Shown here in pieces: positions 43,005 to 51,975 of a DNA stretch of 64,000 nucleotides. The translations under genes were made by a program, and so were the position numbers. The notes below the pieces were generated by a model. It was not told the origin of the DNA. It ran no database searches and worked only from the letters and a program-made list of their open reading frames with translations. The stretch's first letter is position 1; each line of letters begins with the position of its first letter. Source of the stretch: Sulfuricella sp. (GTDB lineage: Bacteria; Pseudomonadota; Gammaproteobacteria; Burkholderiales; Sulfuricellaceae); contig JAGXQV010000104.1 in assembly GCA_018336195.1 (NCBI GenBank), positions 1-64,000 of the forward strand, in the 5' to 3' direction.

Positions 43005-44849
43005 TTACTCTTCGACCAATGACTTGAATTTGCAAGAGAATTCCATGTCCAGCAAGTCAATCGCGGAAGCCTCGACGACGATGCGCGTGCCTGCCGGAAA
43101 TTCCTGGGGCAACGAGGGGACGCGGGTAAACAGCGGCGCGCCGTCGAGTTTGACGGTGCTCTCCTTGGCGATGGTGGCGCCGCATTCGGCGATGCCTTCC
43201 TGGATCAGCCAGCGCAGGCACCAGTAGCGCTCCATGTGGCGCTGGATGTTGCTGTAGGCATCGTAGGCCAGCTCGAAATCGCGCACCGTGGCAAAGAGCT
43301 TGTCGGAGCGGGGCGGATAAGCCGGTTCCTCGCCAAGCAAGGCGGCCAACAACTGGCGCTGGTTGAGCAGGTCGATGTAACGGCGCAACGGCGAACTCGA
43401 CCACATGTAATGCGCCACGCCTAGCCCCTGGTGGGGCGCGGGAGTGGTGCTCATGCGCACCTTGCCGCCTTCCTGGCTGCGGTAGATGGCGGAAATGCCG
43501 GCATCGGCGAGGCGTTTGCCCCATTGCGAATTGACGTGAATCATCAGCTCCGACACCACCCGGTCGATAGGCGTGTCGCGCTCGCGCTCGCTGATGCTGA
43601 TGCGGTCGTTTTCCACGCTGAAATTGTAGTCGGGGAACATCCGCTGGCCATCGGCCTTGCCGCGCCCTTCCTTGAGCTTGGTGGCGAAGCGCCACAGCAG
43701 CAGGAGTTCATCCTTGAAGGGATAGTCACCCGCTTCGCTGACCACCGTTTCCTCGTTGAACACCGGCTCCAGCGTGTCGTGACGCAGGTTGGCGGCGATT
43801 TCGACGTGATCCACGCGGCTCTCCTCATTGAGGATTTCCAGTTCCGGGCTGACTTCGAGATACATCGACAGCGCCGGGCAGCGGCTGTTTTCGCCGAGGG
43901 TGAACAGCGCCACCACTTCGTCGGGGAGCATGGTGATCTTGTGGCCCGGCATGTACACCGTGGAGAGGCGCTGCGCGGCAATCAGGTCGAGCGGCGATTC
44001 GGGCGGGATCGCCAACGCCGGTGCGGCGATGTGCACGCCGATACGCCAGTTGCCGTTGGCGAGGCGCTTCACCGAAAAGGCGTCGTCGATTTCGGTGGTG
44101 GCGGCATCGTCGATGCTGAACGCCAGCGCATCGCTCAACGGCACGGCGGGCAGTTCCGGCAGTGGGCCGTAAGCGGCGAAACCGGGGCCGCGCGGGAACC
44201 ACTCGAACTGGAAGCGGTTGAGGTGGTAGTCGTGGCTGGAGGGAATCGCCCCACACTGGTCGAGGAGCTTCACCGGGGTCTGCTTGGCGGTTTCACAGGC
44301 TTCAAGCAGCGCCTTGCATTCCAGGGTGTTCTTGTCGGGCTGGTAGAGCAGCTTGTCGACCACTTCCGCGGTGAATTCCGCCGGCAGTTTGCCTGCCGTG
44401 AGTTGCGCCACGTAGCTCGCCACCTGTTCGGCCTGGCGGCGCTTTTTCTCTTCGCCGGCCAGCGCCGCCTTGAGGTTTTCTTCGGGGGCGGCCTTGAAGC
44501 GGCCCTTGCCCTTGCGGTAGAAATACATCGGCGCGCTGTGCAGCTTGAGCAGCAGCCCGGCGGATTCCGCCGGGCTGGGCGCGTGACCGCAATAGTCGCG
44601 GGCCATGTCGGCAAAGCCGATTTCCTCGGTACCGCAGCATTCCCACAGGAAATCCAGCTCAATGTCGTCGGCAATCGCCTGGGCGGCTTCCATGAAGCCG
44701 GACAGCGGCACTTCGAACTTGAGCAGCACCTTATCTGCCTTGATCTTGGAGCGCTTGCCGTGCAGCGCCTCGACTTGCAGCGAGGTCACGTTGTCGGTCA
44801 TCACGCTGCCGATTTTGAAAGCGCCGTCTTCTTCGTAGAGGATGTTCAT
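43005..44849 (-). CDS. RNB-domain exoribonuclease (RNase II/R family)
   Basis: A 614-residue 3'-5' exoribonuclease. The catalytic RNB domain (about 240-560) contains the magnesium-binding cluster FSIDDAATTEIDDAF, the HIAAPALAIPP segment, and the RMSTTPAPHQGLGVAHYMWSSSPLRRYIDLLNQRQL region in two parts typical of this superfamily. The N-terminal part is not the usual double cold-shock domain, and only a short C-terminal S1-like region remains, so it is a betaproteobacterial variant and not clearly RNase R. It follows the YqiA gene by 38 bases. Confidence 0.88.
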   Translation of the reverse strand: MNILYEEDGAFKIGSVMTDNVTSLQVEALHGKRSKIKADKVLLKFEVPLSGFMEAAQAIADDIELDFLWECCGTEEIGFADMARDYCGHAPSPAESAGLLLKLHSAPMYFYRKGKGRFKAAPEENLKAALAGEEKKRRQAEQVASYVAQLTAGKLPAEFTAEVVDKLLYQPDKNTLECKALLEACETAKQTPVKLLDQCGAIPSSHDYHLNRFQFEWFPRGPGFAAYGPLPELPAVPLSDALAFSIDDAATTEIDDAFSVKRLANGNWRIGVHIAAPALAIPPESPLDLIAAQRLSTVYMPGHKITMLPDEVVALFTLGENSRCPALSMYLEVSPELEILNEESRVDHVEIAANLRHDTLEPVFNEETVVSEAGDYPFKDELLLLWRFATKLKEGRGKADGQRMFPDYNFSVENDRISISERERDTPIDRVVSELMIHVNSQWGKRLADAGISAIYRSQEGGKVRMSTTPAPHQGLGVAHYMWSSSPLRRYIDLLNQRQLLAALLGEEPAYPPRSDKLFATVRDFELAYDAYSNIQRHMERYWCLRWLIQEGIAECGATIAKESTVKLDGAPLFTRVPSLPQEFPAGTRIVVEASAIDLLDMEFSCKFKSLVEE

Positions 44850-44887
44850 GGGGTGGGGCCGGGAGGTACGGAGGCGCGAATTCTACC

Positions 44888-45457
44888 CTAATCGGTCAAC
44901 CCGGCGAAGCGCAGGATGGTATCGACCTGCGTCGCGAAACTGGCGAAACCGTGGTCGCCGCCTTCCACCACGATCTGCCGGGCATCCCGGAATTTTTCCA
45001 CGGCACGGCGCCAGTCGAGGACTTCGTCGCCGCTTTCGAGCAGCAGCAGGTAACGCTCGGGGCGGGTAATCGCGCCCACCTCCAGCGAATCCAACGCGGC
45101 GGCGTGGGTCTCGGTGAGCAACCATTCCGCGCCACTGTAATAGTTCTTCTGTGGCCCCAGCAGGTTGCGCGCCAGTTGTGGCGCTTCCACCGCGGGATTG
45201 ACCAGCACCGCCTTCAGGCCATGCTTTTCCGCCAGCCAGGTGGCGTAAAAGCCGCCCAGTGAACTGCCGAGCAGGGTAACGGGTTGCGCCGCGTCGGCAA
45301 GCAGGCGCTCCACATCGGCCATCGCCTGGGCCGGATCGTGATGCAGGGCGGGAATGCGCAGTTGGTCGGCAAGCCCCAAATCCGCCATGCGCGCGGCGAG
45401 CAGGCGCGCCTTGTGCGAAACGGGAGAGCTGTTGAGGCCGTGGAGGTAGAGGATCAC
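44888..45457 (-). CDS. YqiA/YcfP-type alpha/beta hydrolase
   Basis: A small esterase-like protein of 189 residues: VILYLHGLNSSPVSHKA at the N-terminus, nucleophile elbow LLGSSLGGFYATWLA near residue 70, an acidic LLLLESGDEVLDW and the histidine VEGGDHGFASF. The start is taken as GTG 45457, which overlaps the MerR stop as GTGA; this removes an arginine- and proline-rich stretch that would otherwise come from the MerR coding region. The natural substrate of this family is not known. Confidence 0.86.
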   Translation of the reverse strand: MILYLHGLNSSPVSHKARLLAARMADLGLADQLRIPALHHDPAQAMADVERLLADAAQPVTLLGSSLGGFYATWLAEKHGLKAVLVNPAVEAPQLARNLLGPQKNYYSGAEWLLTETHAAALDSLEVGAITRPERYLLLLESGDEVLDWRRAVEKFRDARQIVVEGGDHGFASFATQVDTILRFAGLTD

Positions 45458-45936
45458 GGGGAAGGATGGGCCTGTTCCCAAACCAGATTGAGGATGTCCG
45501 ATTCGCCAAGCAGCGCGTTGATCGGGCATTCCGGGCAGCCCTGACGGGTAGGCGGATTGCCGCACGCTCGGCAATGCTCGATAGCATGGGCGGCAGCACT
45601 GAGTTCCGCCTCCATGCGGGCGAGACTTTCTTGGCGGCTGCGCACGCTGTTCAGCAGGTCGCCGATGATCCGCCGCACTTCCCGGCTGCTTTGCGCCCCG
45701 GTAGGATGTTTTTCCCGCTCACCAGCCAGACGGCGAATGTCGTCGAGCGTCAAACCGGTCTCGGCGAGGCGCAATACCGCACGAAAGCGCGCAATGTCCT
45801 CGTCGCAATAATAGCGGGTTCCACCCGCCGAACGGCGCGCTGCTATCAAGCCTTCTTCCTCGTAGTAGCGTAACGTCCGGGGCGTGGTTCCCAGAAGTTC
45901 GGCGATTTCACCGATTTTTCTTGAATGGCTGGACAC
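45454..45936 (-). CDS. MerR-family regulator with a C-terminal four-cysteine cluster
   Basis: A 160-residue regulator. The MerR DNA-binding domain (IGEIAELLGTTPRTLRYYEEEGLI ... TRYYCDEDIARFRAVLRLAETGLTLDDI) is followed by a dimer helix and a tail with HCRACG-x8-CPEC (about residues 131-148), a likely zinc or Fe-S site that would be the sensor. It does not match the cysteine spacing known for SoxR, CueR or MerR. It is 9 bases downstream of the small ferredoxin-fold gene, and a 20-bp palindrome in the promoter of that gene is its likely operator. Confidence 0.88.
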   Translation of the reverse strand: MSSHSRKIGEIAELLGTTPRTLRYYEEEGLIAARRSAGGTRYYCDEDIARFRAVLRLAETGLTLDDIRRLAGEREKHPTGAQSSREVRRIIGDLLNSVRSRQESLARMEAELSAAAHAIEHCRACGNPPTRQGCPECPINALLGESDILNLVWEQAHPSP

Positions 45937-45945
45937 AGTGATTCT

Positions 45946-46173
45946 TTACCCTCCGACAAGCTGCGCAGTGTAGCCCGCACCCCGAGCTTCCGCCAGCAAT
46001 GCCGCCGCCCGGACCTGCACCGGGTCGAACGCCACCACCAGCAAGTGCTCCCTGCCGGGGTTGAATCGAGCTGCAATCACGCCGTTTTGCCCCCTGATGG
46101 TTTCCTCCAGTCCGGCCCTCCGGGATTCGGACAGAGATGCATCAAAATGTATCATGACGTCGCAGATATCCAT
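45946..46173 (-). CDS. Small ferredoxin-fold (HMA-like) protein
   Basis: A 75-residue protein with a predicted beta-alpha-beta-beta-alpha-beta pattern: MDICDVMIHFD, ESRRAGLEETIRGQNGV, AARFNPGREHLLVVAFD, AAALLAEARGAGYTAQLV. This is the layout of heavy-metal-associated domains, but the C-x-x-C metal site is missing. GAGGGG stands 7 bases before the ATG at 46173. It heads the unit with merR, the YqiA gene, the RNB gene and tonB, and its promoter carries a MerR-type palindrome. Function unknown. Confidence 0.75.
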   Translation of the reverse strand: MDICDVMIHFDASLSESRRAGLEETIRGQNGVIAARFNPGREHLLVVAFDPVQVRAAALLAEARGAGYTAQLVGG

Positions 46174-46207
46174 GGCAATTCCCCTCAATCAAGTTTGTCG
46201 AGTTATC

Positions 46208-46236
46208 TTTATATAACGTTAACGTTATATTTTCAA
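46208..46236 (-). promoter_or_regulatory. MerR-type promoter with 20-bp palindromic operator
   Basis: On the - strand TTGAAA (46236-46231) is the -35. The next 20 bases, ATATAACGTTAACGTTATAT, are a perfect palindrome, and -10 candidates TATAAA (spacer 17) or TAAAGA (spacer 19) overlap its end. An operator filling a long spacer is the hallmark of MerR-family promoters. Confidence 0.75.
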
Positions 46237-46356
46237 GAAAAATCCCCAAGCACGGGGAAGGTCCGCGTGGCTTTGTGGCTTTTTCGCCAGCCGCGCCGGG
46301 ATAGGTTCCCAGTCAGCTATAAGATAGAATAACGTTTTTGCCCGATACGCCTTCCC

Positions 46357-49300
46357 ATGACCGCCCGCCTTCGCGAAATCCCCTACAACTACACCTCCTT
46401 CTCCGACCGCGAGATCGTCATCCGCCTGCTCGGCGCGGACATGTGGGAGATCGTCAACCACCTGCGCGCGGAACGCCGCACCGGGCGTTCGGCGCGGATG
46501 TTGTTCGAGGTGCTGGGCGATTTGTGGGTGGTGAACCGCAACCCCTATTTGCAGGACGACCTGCTCGACAACTCGAAGCGCCGCGAAGCGCTGATCGAAG
46601 CCTTGCGCCATCGCCTGCGCGCTATCGAGGCGCGTCGCCAGGACAATCCCCAGGTCAAGAAGCTGCTCGAAGGCGCCCATCGCGCGGTGAATGAGTTCGC
46701 TGCCGAATTCGAGCGTACCGCGCAATTGCGCCGCGAGGTGTTGAAGAAACTCACCCGCCACACCCGTCGCGACAACATCCAGTTCGACGGGCTGGCGCGG
46801 GTGTCGCACGTGACCGACGCCACCGACTGGCGCGTCGAATATCCCTTCGTGGTGCTCAATCCCGATAGCGAGCAAGAAATCGCCGCGCTGGTAAAAGCCT
46901 GCATCGAACTGGGCCTGACCCTTATCCCGCGCGGCGGCGGCACCGGCTATACCGGCGGCGCGGTGCCGCTGACCAAGCTCTCCGCCGTCATCAACACCGA
47001 AAAACTCGACCGCCACAACGGCATCGAAATGCTCAATCTGCCCGGCGTGGCCGAAGCACAGCCGACCATCCATTGCGGCGCGGGCGTGGTGACGCGGCGC
47101 GTGATGGAGGCGGCGGAAGCCGCTGCTTGCGTGTTCGCAGTCGATCCCACTTCGGCGGATGCCTCCTGCATCGGCGGCAACGTGGCGATGAATGCGGGCG
47201 GCAAGAAGGCCGTGCTGTGGGGTACCGCGCTCGACAATCTGGCCTCATGGAAAATGGTGACTCCGGACGCCGATTGGCTGATCGTCACCCGCCTCGACCA
47301 CAATCTCGGCAAGATTCACGACATCGACACCGCACGTTTCCGCATCGAGCGTTTCGCCGCCGACGGCAAGACCCAAAAGAGCGAGGAAATCCTCGAAATC
47401 CCCGGCGCGAACTTCCGCAAGACCGGGCTGGGCAAGGATGTCACCGACAAATTCCTCTCCGGCCTGCCGGGCGTGCAAAAGGAAGGCTGCGACGGCATCA
47501 TCACCTCGGCGCGCTTCATCCTCCACAAGATGCCGCAGCACATGCGCACCGTATGCCTGGAGTTCTTCGGCCAAGTCCACAAGGCGGTGCCGGCCATCGT
47601 CGAAATCAAGGATTACCTCGACGGTCACGCGCTGACTTCCCTGGCCGGGCTGGAACACCTCGACGAACGCTACGTGCGGGCGGTCGGCTACGCCACCAAG
47701 GCCAAGCGCGCCGAACTGCCCAAGATGGTGCTGCTCGCCGACATCGCCAGCGACAATGAAGCGGCCGTGGACGAAGCCGCTGCACAGATGGTGGAACTCG
47801 CCAAGGCCCGCGACGGCGAAGCCTTCATCGCGGTATCCGCCGAAGCGCGCAAGAAATTCTGGCTGGATCGTTCACGCACCGCCGCCATCGCCGCTCATAC
47901 CAACGCCTTCAAGGTCAACGAGGACGTGGTGATTCCGCTGCCGCGCATGGGCGACTATTGCGACGGTATCGAGCGCATCAACATCGAACTATCCATCAAG
48001 AACAAGCTCAAGCTGCTGGATGCCCTGGAAACCTTTCTGAAAGGCGATCTGCCCCTGCTGCGCGACGAAGACAGCGTGGTCGATCAGGATTTGCTCGCCG
48101 AACGGCGCAGCCGCGCCGTGGATTTGCTGGCGCTGAAACGCATGCAATGGCGCTGGGTGCTGGAGCACCTCGACGCCCCGGCGAATGCCCCGGAACTCAA
48201 GGTGATGAGCATCGAGGTCGCAACGCACGTAGCCCGGATGGAGGCCACAGGCCGTAATCCGGGAAATGTGACGGAAAATATCCCGGATTCCGCTACGCCA
48301 CATCCGGGCTACGCTTCTCAATCCTCGATTTTCCACCTCGTCCAGGATCACTCCCTGCGCATCTCCTGGAAAAACGAAGTGCGCGGCCCGCTCCACGCCA
48401 TCTTCAGCGGGCGCGAATACCAGCCGGTGCTGGAGCGCTGCGACGCGGTGCACAAGCAGGTGCTGAAAAGCCGGGTGTTCGTCGCGCTGCACATGCACGC
48501 CGGCGACGGCAACGTGCATACCAACATCCCGGTCAATTCCGACGATTACGAAATGCTCCAGTCGGCCAACCAGTCGGTGGCGCGCATCATGCGCCTCGCC
48601 ACCGACCTGGGCGGGGTGATTTCCGGCGAACACGGCATCGGCATCACCAAGCTCGAATACCTCGACCCCGCCGCCATCGCCACCTTCGCCGCCTACAAGG
48701 CCAAGGTCGATCCGCACGGCCATTTCAACAAGGGCAAACTGCTCGCCGGGGCCGACCTCTCCAACGCCTACACCCCCAGCTTCAACCTGCTGGAAGTGGA
48801 AAGCCTGATCATGGAGCAAAGCGAGATCGGCGAAATCGCCGACTCGATCAAGGACTGCCTGCGCTGCGGCAAATGCAAGCCGGTATGCAGCACCCACGTG
48901 CCGCGCGCCAACCTCTTGTACAGCCCGCGCAACAAGATTCTCGCCACCTCGCTGCTGATCGAAGCCTTCCTTTACGAAGAGCAGACCCGGCGCGGCATCT
49001 CCTTCAAGCATTTCGACGAATTCAACGATGTCGCCGACCATTGCACGGTATGCCACAAGTGCGTGAAACCCTGCCCGGTGAAGATCGACTTCGGCGACGT
49101 ATCGGTCGCCATGCGCAACTTCCTGCGCCAACTCAACAAGCGCAAATTCAACGCAGGCTCCGCCGCCAGCCAGTTGTTCCTCGGCGTCTCCGATGCCAAG
49201 GCCATCAAGGGCATACGCAAGGTCATGATTGATTGGGGCTTCAAAGCGCAAAATCTCGGCTACCAGTTCGCCCGCCGCTTCGGCCTCACCGGCGGTCAGA

Positions 49301-50247
49301 TCAAGCATCCGCCCGCCACCGTGGGCCTTGCCCCGATTGGCGAACAAATCATCCATTTCCTCAACAAACCCATGCCCGGCAAGGTGCCCAGCCAGACCTC
49401 GCGCGCCCTGCTGGGGCTGGAAGACCCGACCATCGTCCCGGTGATCCGCGACCCCGCCAAGGCAGGCGAGGATAGCGACGCCGTGTTCTATTTCCCCGGC
49501 TGCGGTTCGGAACGTCTGTTCAGCCAGGTCGGCATCGCCACCCAGGCCATGCTCTACCACACCGGCGCGCAAACCGTGTTGCCGCCCGGCTACCTGTGCT
49601 GCGGCTATCCGCAAACCGCCGCCGGCTACGCCGCCAAGGGCCAGAGCATCATCACCGCCAACCGCGTGCTGTTCCACCGCGTCGCCAACACCCTCAACTA
49701 CCTCGACATCAAAACCGTCATCGTGTCGTGCGGCACCTGCATGGACCAGTTGCTGAAATATGAATTCGAGAAAATATTCCCCGGCTGCCGTCTGCTCGAC
49801 ATCCACGAATACCTGATGGAAAAGGGCCTGAAAATCCCCACCGGGAACCGGTATTTGTACCACGACCCTTGCCACACCCCAATGAAACACTACGCCCCCC
49901 TCAAGGTGGCAAACGACCTGCTGGGCGGCGCAGTCACGCTCTCCGACCGCTGCTGCGGCGAATCCGGCACCCTCGCCTTCACCCGCCCCGACGTTTCCAC
50001 CCAGATACGTTTCCGCAAGCAGGAGGAAATCGTCAAGAACGCAGCGCAAACCGGCGTACCCGGCAAGATCAAGCTGCTCACCTCCTGCCCCTCCTGCCTG
50101 GCAGGTCTGCACCGCTATCGCGACGACGCGCCCATCGAAGCAGACTTCATCGTCGTCGAAATGGCCCGCCACCTCCTCGGCGAAAGCTGGATGGAAGACT
50201 ATATCGCCAAGGCCAATGGCGGTGGGATAGAAAGAGTCCTGCTGTAA
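46357..50247 (+). CDS. DUF3683 FAD-linked oxidase / Fe-S oxidoreductase fusion
   Basis: A 1296-residue respiratory-type dehydrogenase that probably oxidises a 2-hydroxy acid such as D-lactate. In order: DUF3683 (about 1-130), FAD-binding PCMH domain (about 150-360; [18 protein letters not shown] and [16 protein letters not shown]), FAD-linked oxidase C-terminal domain (about 500-800; [28 protein letters not shown]), two [4Fe-4S] motifs ([31 protein letters not shown]) and two CCG domains ([21 protein letters not shown]). It equals GlcD plus GlcF in one chain. Residues about 624-653 are coded by an inserted repeat. No strong ribosome site precedes the ATG. Confidence 0.9.
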   Translation: MTARLREIPYNYTSFSDREIVIRLLGADMWEIVNHLRAERRTGRSARMLFEVLGDLWVVNRNPYLQDDLLDNSKRREALIEALRHRLRAIEARRQDNPQVKKLLEGAHRAVNEFAAEFERTAQLRREVLKKLTRHTRRDNIQFDGLARVSHVTDATDWRVEYPFVVLNPDSEQEIAALVKACIELGLTLIPRGGGTGYTGGAVPLTKLSAVINTEKLDRHNGIEMLNLPGVAEAQPTIHCGAGVVTRRVMEAAEAAACVFAVDPTSADASCIGGNVAMNAGGKKAVLWGTALDNLASWKMVTPDADWLIVTRLDHNLGKIHDIDTARFRIERFAADGKTQKSEEILEIPGANFRKTGLGKDVTDKFLSGLPGVQKEGCDGIITSARFILHKMPQHMRTVCLEFFGQVHKAVPAIVEIKDYLDGHALTSLAGLEHLDERYVRAVGYATKAKRAELPKMVLLADIASDNEAAVDEAAAQMVELAKARDGEAFIAVSAEARKKFWLDRSRTAAIAAHTNAFKVNEDVVIPLPRMGDYCDGIERINIELSIKNKLKLLDALETFLKGDLPLLRDEDSVVDQDLLAERRSRAVDLLALKRMQWRWVLEHLDAPANAPELKVMSIEVATHVARMEATGRNPGNVTENIPDSATPHPGYASQSSIFHLVQDHSLRISWKNEVRGPLHAIFSGREYQPVLERCDAVHKQVLKSRVFVALHMHAGDGNVHTNIPVNSDDYEMLQSANQSVARIMRLATDLGGVISGEHGIGITKLEYLDPAAIATFAAYKAKVDPHGHFNKGKLLAGADLSNAYTPSFNLLEVESLIMEQSEIGEIADSIKDCLRCGKCKPVCSTHVPRANLLYSPRNKILATSLLIEAFLYEEQTRRGISFKHFDEFNDVADHCTVCHKCVKPCPVKIDFGDVSVAMRNFLRQLNKRKFNAGSAASQLFLGVSDAKAIKGIRKVMIDWGFKAQNLGYQFARRFGLTGGQIKHPPATVGLAPIGEQIIHFLNKPMPGKVPSQTSRALLGLEDPTIVPVIRDPAKAGEDSDAVFYFPGCGSERLFSQVGIATQAMLYHTGAQTVLPPGYLCCGYPQTAAGYAAKGQSIITANRVLFHRVANTLNYLDIKTVIVSCGTCMDQLLKYEFEKIFPGCRLLDIHEYLMEKGLKIPTGNRYLYHDPCHTPMKHYAPLKVANDLLGGAVTLSDRCCGESGTLAFTRPDVSTQIRFRKQEEIVKNAAQTGVPGKIKLLTSCPSCLAGLHRYRDDAPIEADFIVVEMARHLLGESWMEDYIAKANGGGIERVLL
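48228..48313. repeat. Palindromic repeat inserted in frame in the FAD oxidoreductase gene
   Basis: CGTAGCCCGGATG at 48228-48240 and its exact complement CATCCGGGCTACG at 48301-48313 are the ends. Inside are AATCCGGGA and TCCCGGATT arms, the layout of the common GTAGCCCGGATG intergenic repeat of proteobacteria. It keeps the reading frame and codes for a poor-complexity loop ([20 protein letters not shown]). Confidence 0.85.
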
Positions 50248-50659
50248 TCACCCGCCGCCGGAAAGCCGCAGTGATGCGGCTCTCCGACGGCGCGGTTCCC
50301 TGCCGAAATCTCCCTCGATTTACCCCGTTTGCGCGATAGTTCGGCGCAAAAGGCATTCCTTTGGCGGCGAAAACGGCTCAAATCTAAAATTTCTGGAATA
50401 TTTTCGACGTAGAAACAATCCGTTGCAACCTACCTGTTAAAAGTATCAGGTACTGTTCCTTTTGGAATTGGGTAGGATGAGAAGTAGGGCGGAAAAGCGC
50501 TAGCGTCTTCCGCCGTATGGCAATCTCAACATCCGTTGCCAACGGCGAATTGTCCGGGGCAATCGCGCTGTGCCGGTGGCTGCCTTGGCGGCAGCCCGAC
50601 CCTTCCATGCGGCGGAAGACGCTGCGCTTTTCCGCCCTACTTGAACTGGAGAAACCACC
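50248..50659. other. Intergenic region with hairpin and REP pair
   Basis: No gene was seen in these 412 bases. Just after the oxidoreductase stop, GCCGCCGGAAAGCCGC and GCGGCTCTCCGACGGC form an imperfect 16-bp hairpin (about 50262-50300), probably a terminator or REP. The REP pair described separately fills the end. Confidence 0.6.
50484..50640. repeat. Inverted pair of REP elements beside the REP transposase
   Basis: GTAGGGCGGAAAAGCG-type sequence at 50484-50520 (GTAGGGCGGAAAAGCGC, AGCGTCTTCCGCCGTATGG) and its inverted copy at 50606-50640 (CATGCGGCGGAAGACGC, GCTTTTCCGCCCTAC). Each copy is itself an imperfect palindrome. Between them lies a GGCTGCC-TT-GGCGGCAGCC hairpin. The pair ends 19 bases before the transposase ATG. 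Confidence 0.85.
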
Positions 50660-51190
50660 ATGCCGGACTACCGCCGCAACCGCGTTCCGGGCGGCACTTA
50701 CTTTTTCACGGTGAATTTGCTGGAGCGTTCCAGCCGCTTGTTGACCGAGCATATCGACGAATTGCGGGCGGCGGTGGTGAAGGTGCGTCGTGTCCGGCCT
50801 TTTCATGTTGACGCCTGGGTGGTTCTGCCTGAGCACATGCATTGTGTGTGGACGCTCCCCGAGGGCGATGCGGACTACCCGGCGCGCTGGCGGGCGATCA
50901 AGATTGCATTCGTCAAAGCCTTGCCGTTTGTGGAACCCCGTTCCGCCGTGCGGGTGGCAAAGGGCGAGCGGGGTATCTGGCAACGCCGCTATTGGGAACA
51001 CACGATCCGCGACGAACGGGATTATGCCGCCCACTTGGACTATGTTCATTTCAATCCGGTGAAACACGGCCATGCTGCGCAAGTGGCCGATTGGCCGTAT
51101 TCTTCGTTTCACGGCCTGGTTGAAAAGGGTGTGTATCCACGCGACTGGGGCGGCGGTAGCGTGGACATCGCCGATACGGGGGAACCATGA
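50660..51190 (+). CDS. REP-associated tyrosine transposase (RAYT)
   Basis: A 176-residue Y1 transposase of the IS200/IS605-like RAYT group, single-copy enzymes that handle REP palindromes. The HUH-type motif is LPEHMHCVWTLP (about residues 54-65), and the catalytic tyrosine lies in HLDYVHFNPVKHGHA near residue 127. The N-terminus PDYRRNRVPGGTYFFTVNLLER is typical. The REP pair directly upstream is the expected partner. The downstream gene overlaps its stop by 4 bases. Confidence 0.93.
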   Translation: MPDYRRNRVPGGTYFFTVNLLERSSRLLTEHIDELRAAVVKVRRVRPFHVDAWVVLPEHMHCVWTLPEGDADYPARWRAIKIAFVKALPFVEPRSAVRVAKGERGIWQRRYWEHTIRDERDYAAHLDYVHFNPVKHGHAAQVADWPYSSFHGLVEKGVYPRDWGGGSVDIADTGEP

Positions 51191-51939
51191 CCTTGCCCAA
51201 AAAATCAATCGCAGACAAATCCATTTCCGGCGCGCTCGCGCATCGGGCCGCCAAAGCACTATTCACTGCGCTTGCGCTGCTTGCGGCGGGGGCCGGCCAA
51301 GCCGGGGAAATCTACAAGTGGAGGGATGCGGAGGGGCGGATTCATTTCGGCGATAAGCCTCCGGCGGAGGTGGCGGAATCGAAGCTGCTCAAGGCGCAAA
51401 ATTCGTCGGCCTATCCGGGCATGGATATCCAAATCCTGACTCCCATCATCAAGCGTTATGAGGTGTTTGGAAAAACCCACGATGAGTTGAACGACTTGAT
51501 GCAAAAAAATGCGCCGCTGAATGATGTCACCCAGCAGAAGCATTGGGGGCTGTGTCATCGCTTCGTGGACTGGGATGTCACCTTCGCGACGGAAGAAAAA
51601 CTTTGCCGGATTCATACGCTCAGTCTCTGGCTGCATACCAGCATCGACCTGCCGCATTGGGTGGACCGGAATTCGGCGCCTTATGATCTGCGCAGGAAGT
51701 GGGAGCGTTTCGAAAGGGATTTGCGCTCTCACGAGGAGGGCCATCGCGATCACGGACAGGCGGCCATCTACGATTTGGACAACCAGCTGCGAGCCGTCGC
51801 GGCCAAAGCCGATTGGGCCGCCCTGTCACGGGAGATTTCCGCCCTCGACGCCAAGGTGCGCGAGAAATACCTTCAAATCGACGCGGCCTACGACCAAGCG
51901 GTCGTCAAGGGAACCAACCGCCGCTCGGCATTCTGGTAA
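51187..51939 (+). CDS. DUF4124-DUF922 secreted putative metalloprotease
   Basis: A 250-residue exported protein. A signal peptide-like segment (ALFTALALLAAGAGQA, about 24-39) comes first, then a short DUF4124 module (IYKWRDAEGRIHFGDKPP, about 42-59). The C-terminal part resembles DUF922 secreted zinc proteases: the helix RDLRSHEEGHRDHGQAAI has the H-E-x-x-H motif (HEEGH) and an additional H three residues on. The start at 51187 overlaps the RAYT stop (ATGA), so it may be read from the same message. Substrate unknown. Confidence 0.78.
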   Translation: MTLPKKSIADKSISGALAHRAAKALFTALALLAAGAGQAGEIYKWRDAEGRIHFGDKPPAEVAESKLLKAQNSSAYPGMDIQILTPIIKRYEVFGKTHDELNDLMQKNAPLNDVTQQKHWGLCHRFVDWDVTFATEEKLCRIHTLSLWLHTSIDLPHWVDRNSAPYDLRRKWERFERDLRSHEEGHRDHGQAAIYDLDNQLRAVAAKADWAALSREISALDAKVREKYLQIDAAYDQAVVKGTNRRSAFW

Positions 51940-51975
51940 GCGCCGCTGCGCCTGCCTCGCGGACGTATTCGCGCC

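Noticed and set aside
47989-50172. A 727-codon open frame on the - strand
   Set aside because: Antisense to conserved Fe-S and CCG domains of the FAD oxidoreductase; no domain in its own translation.
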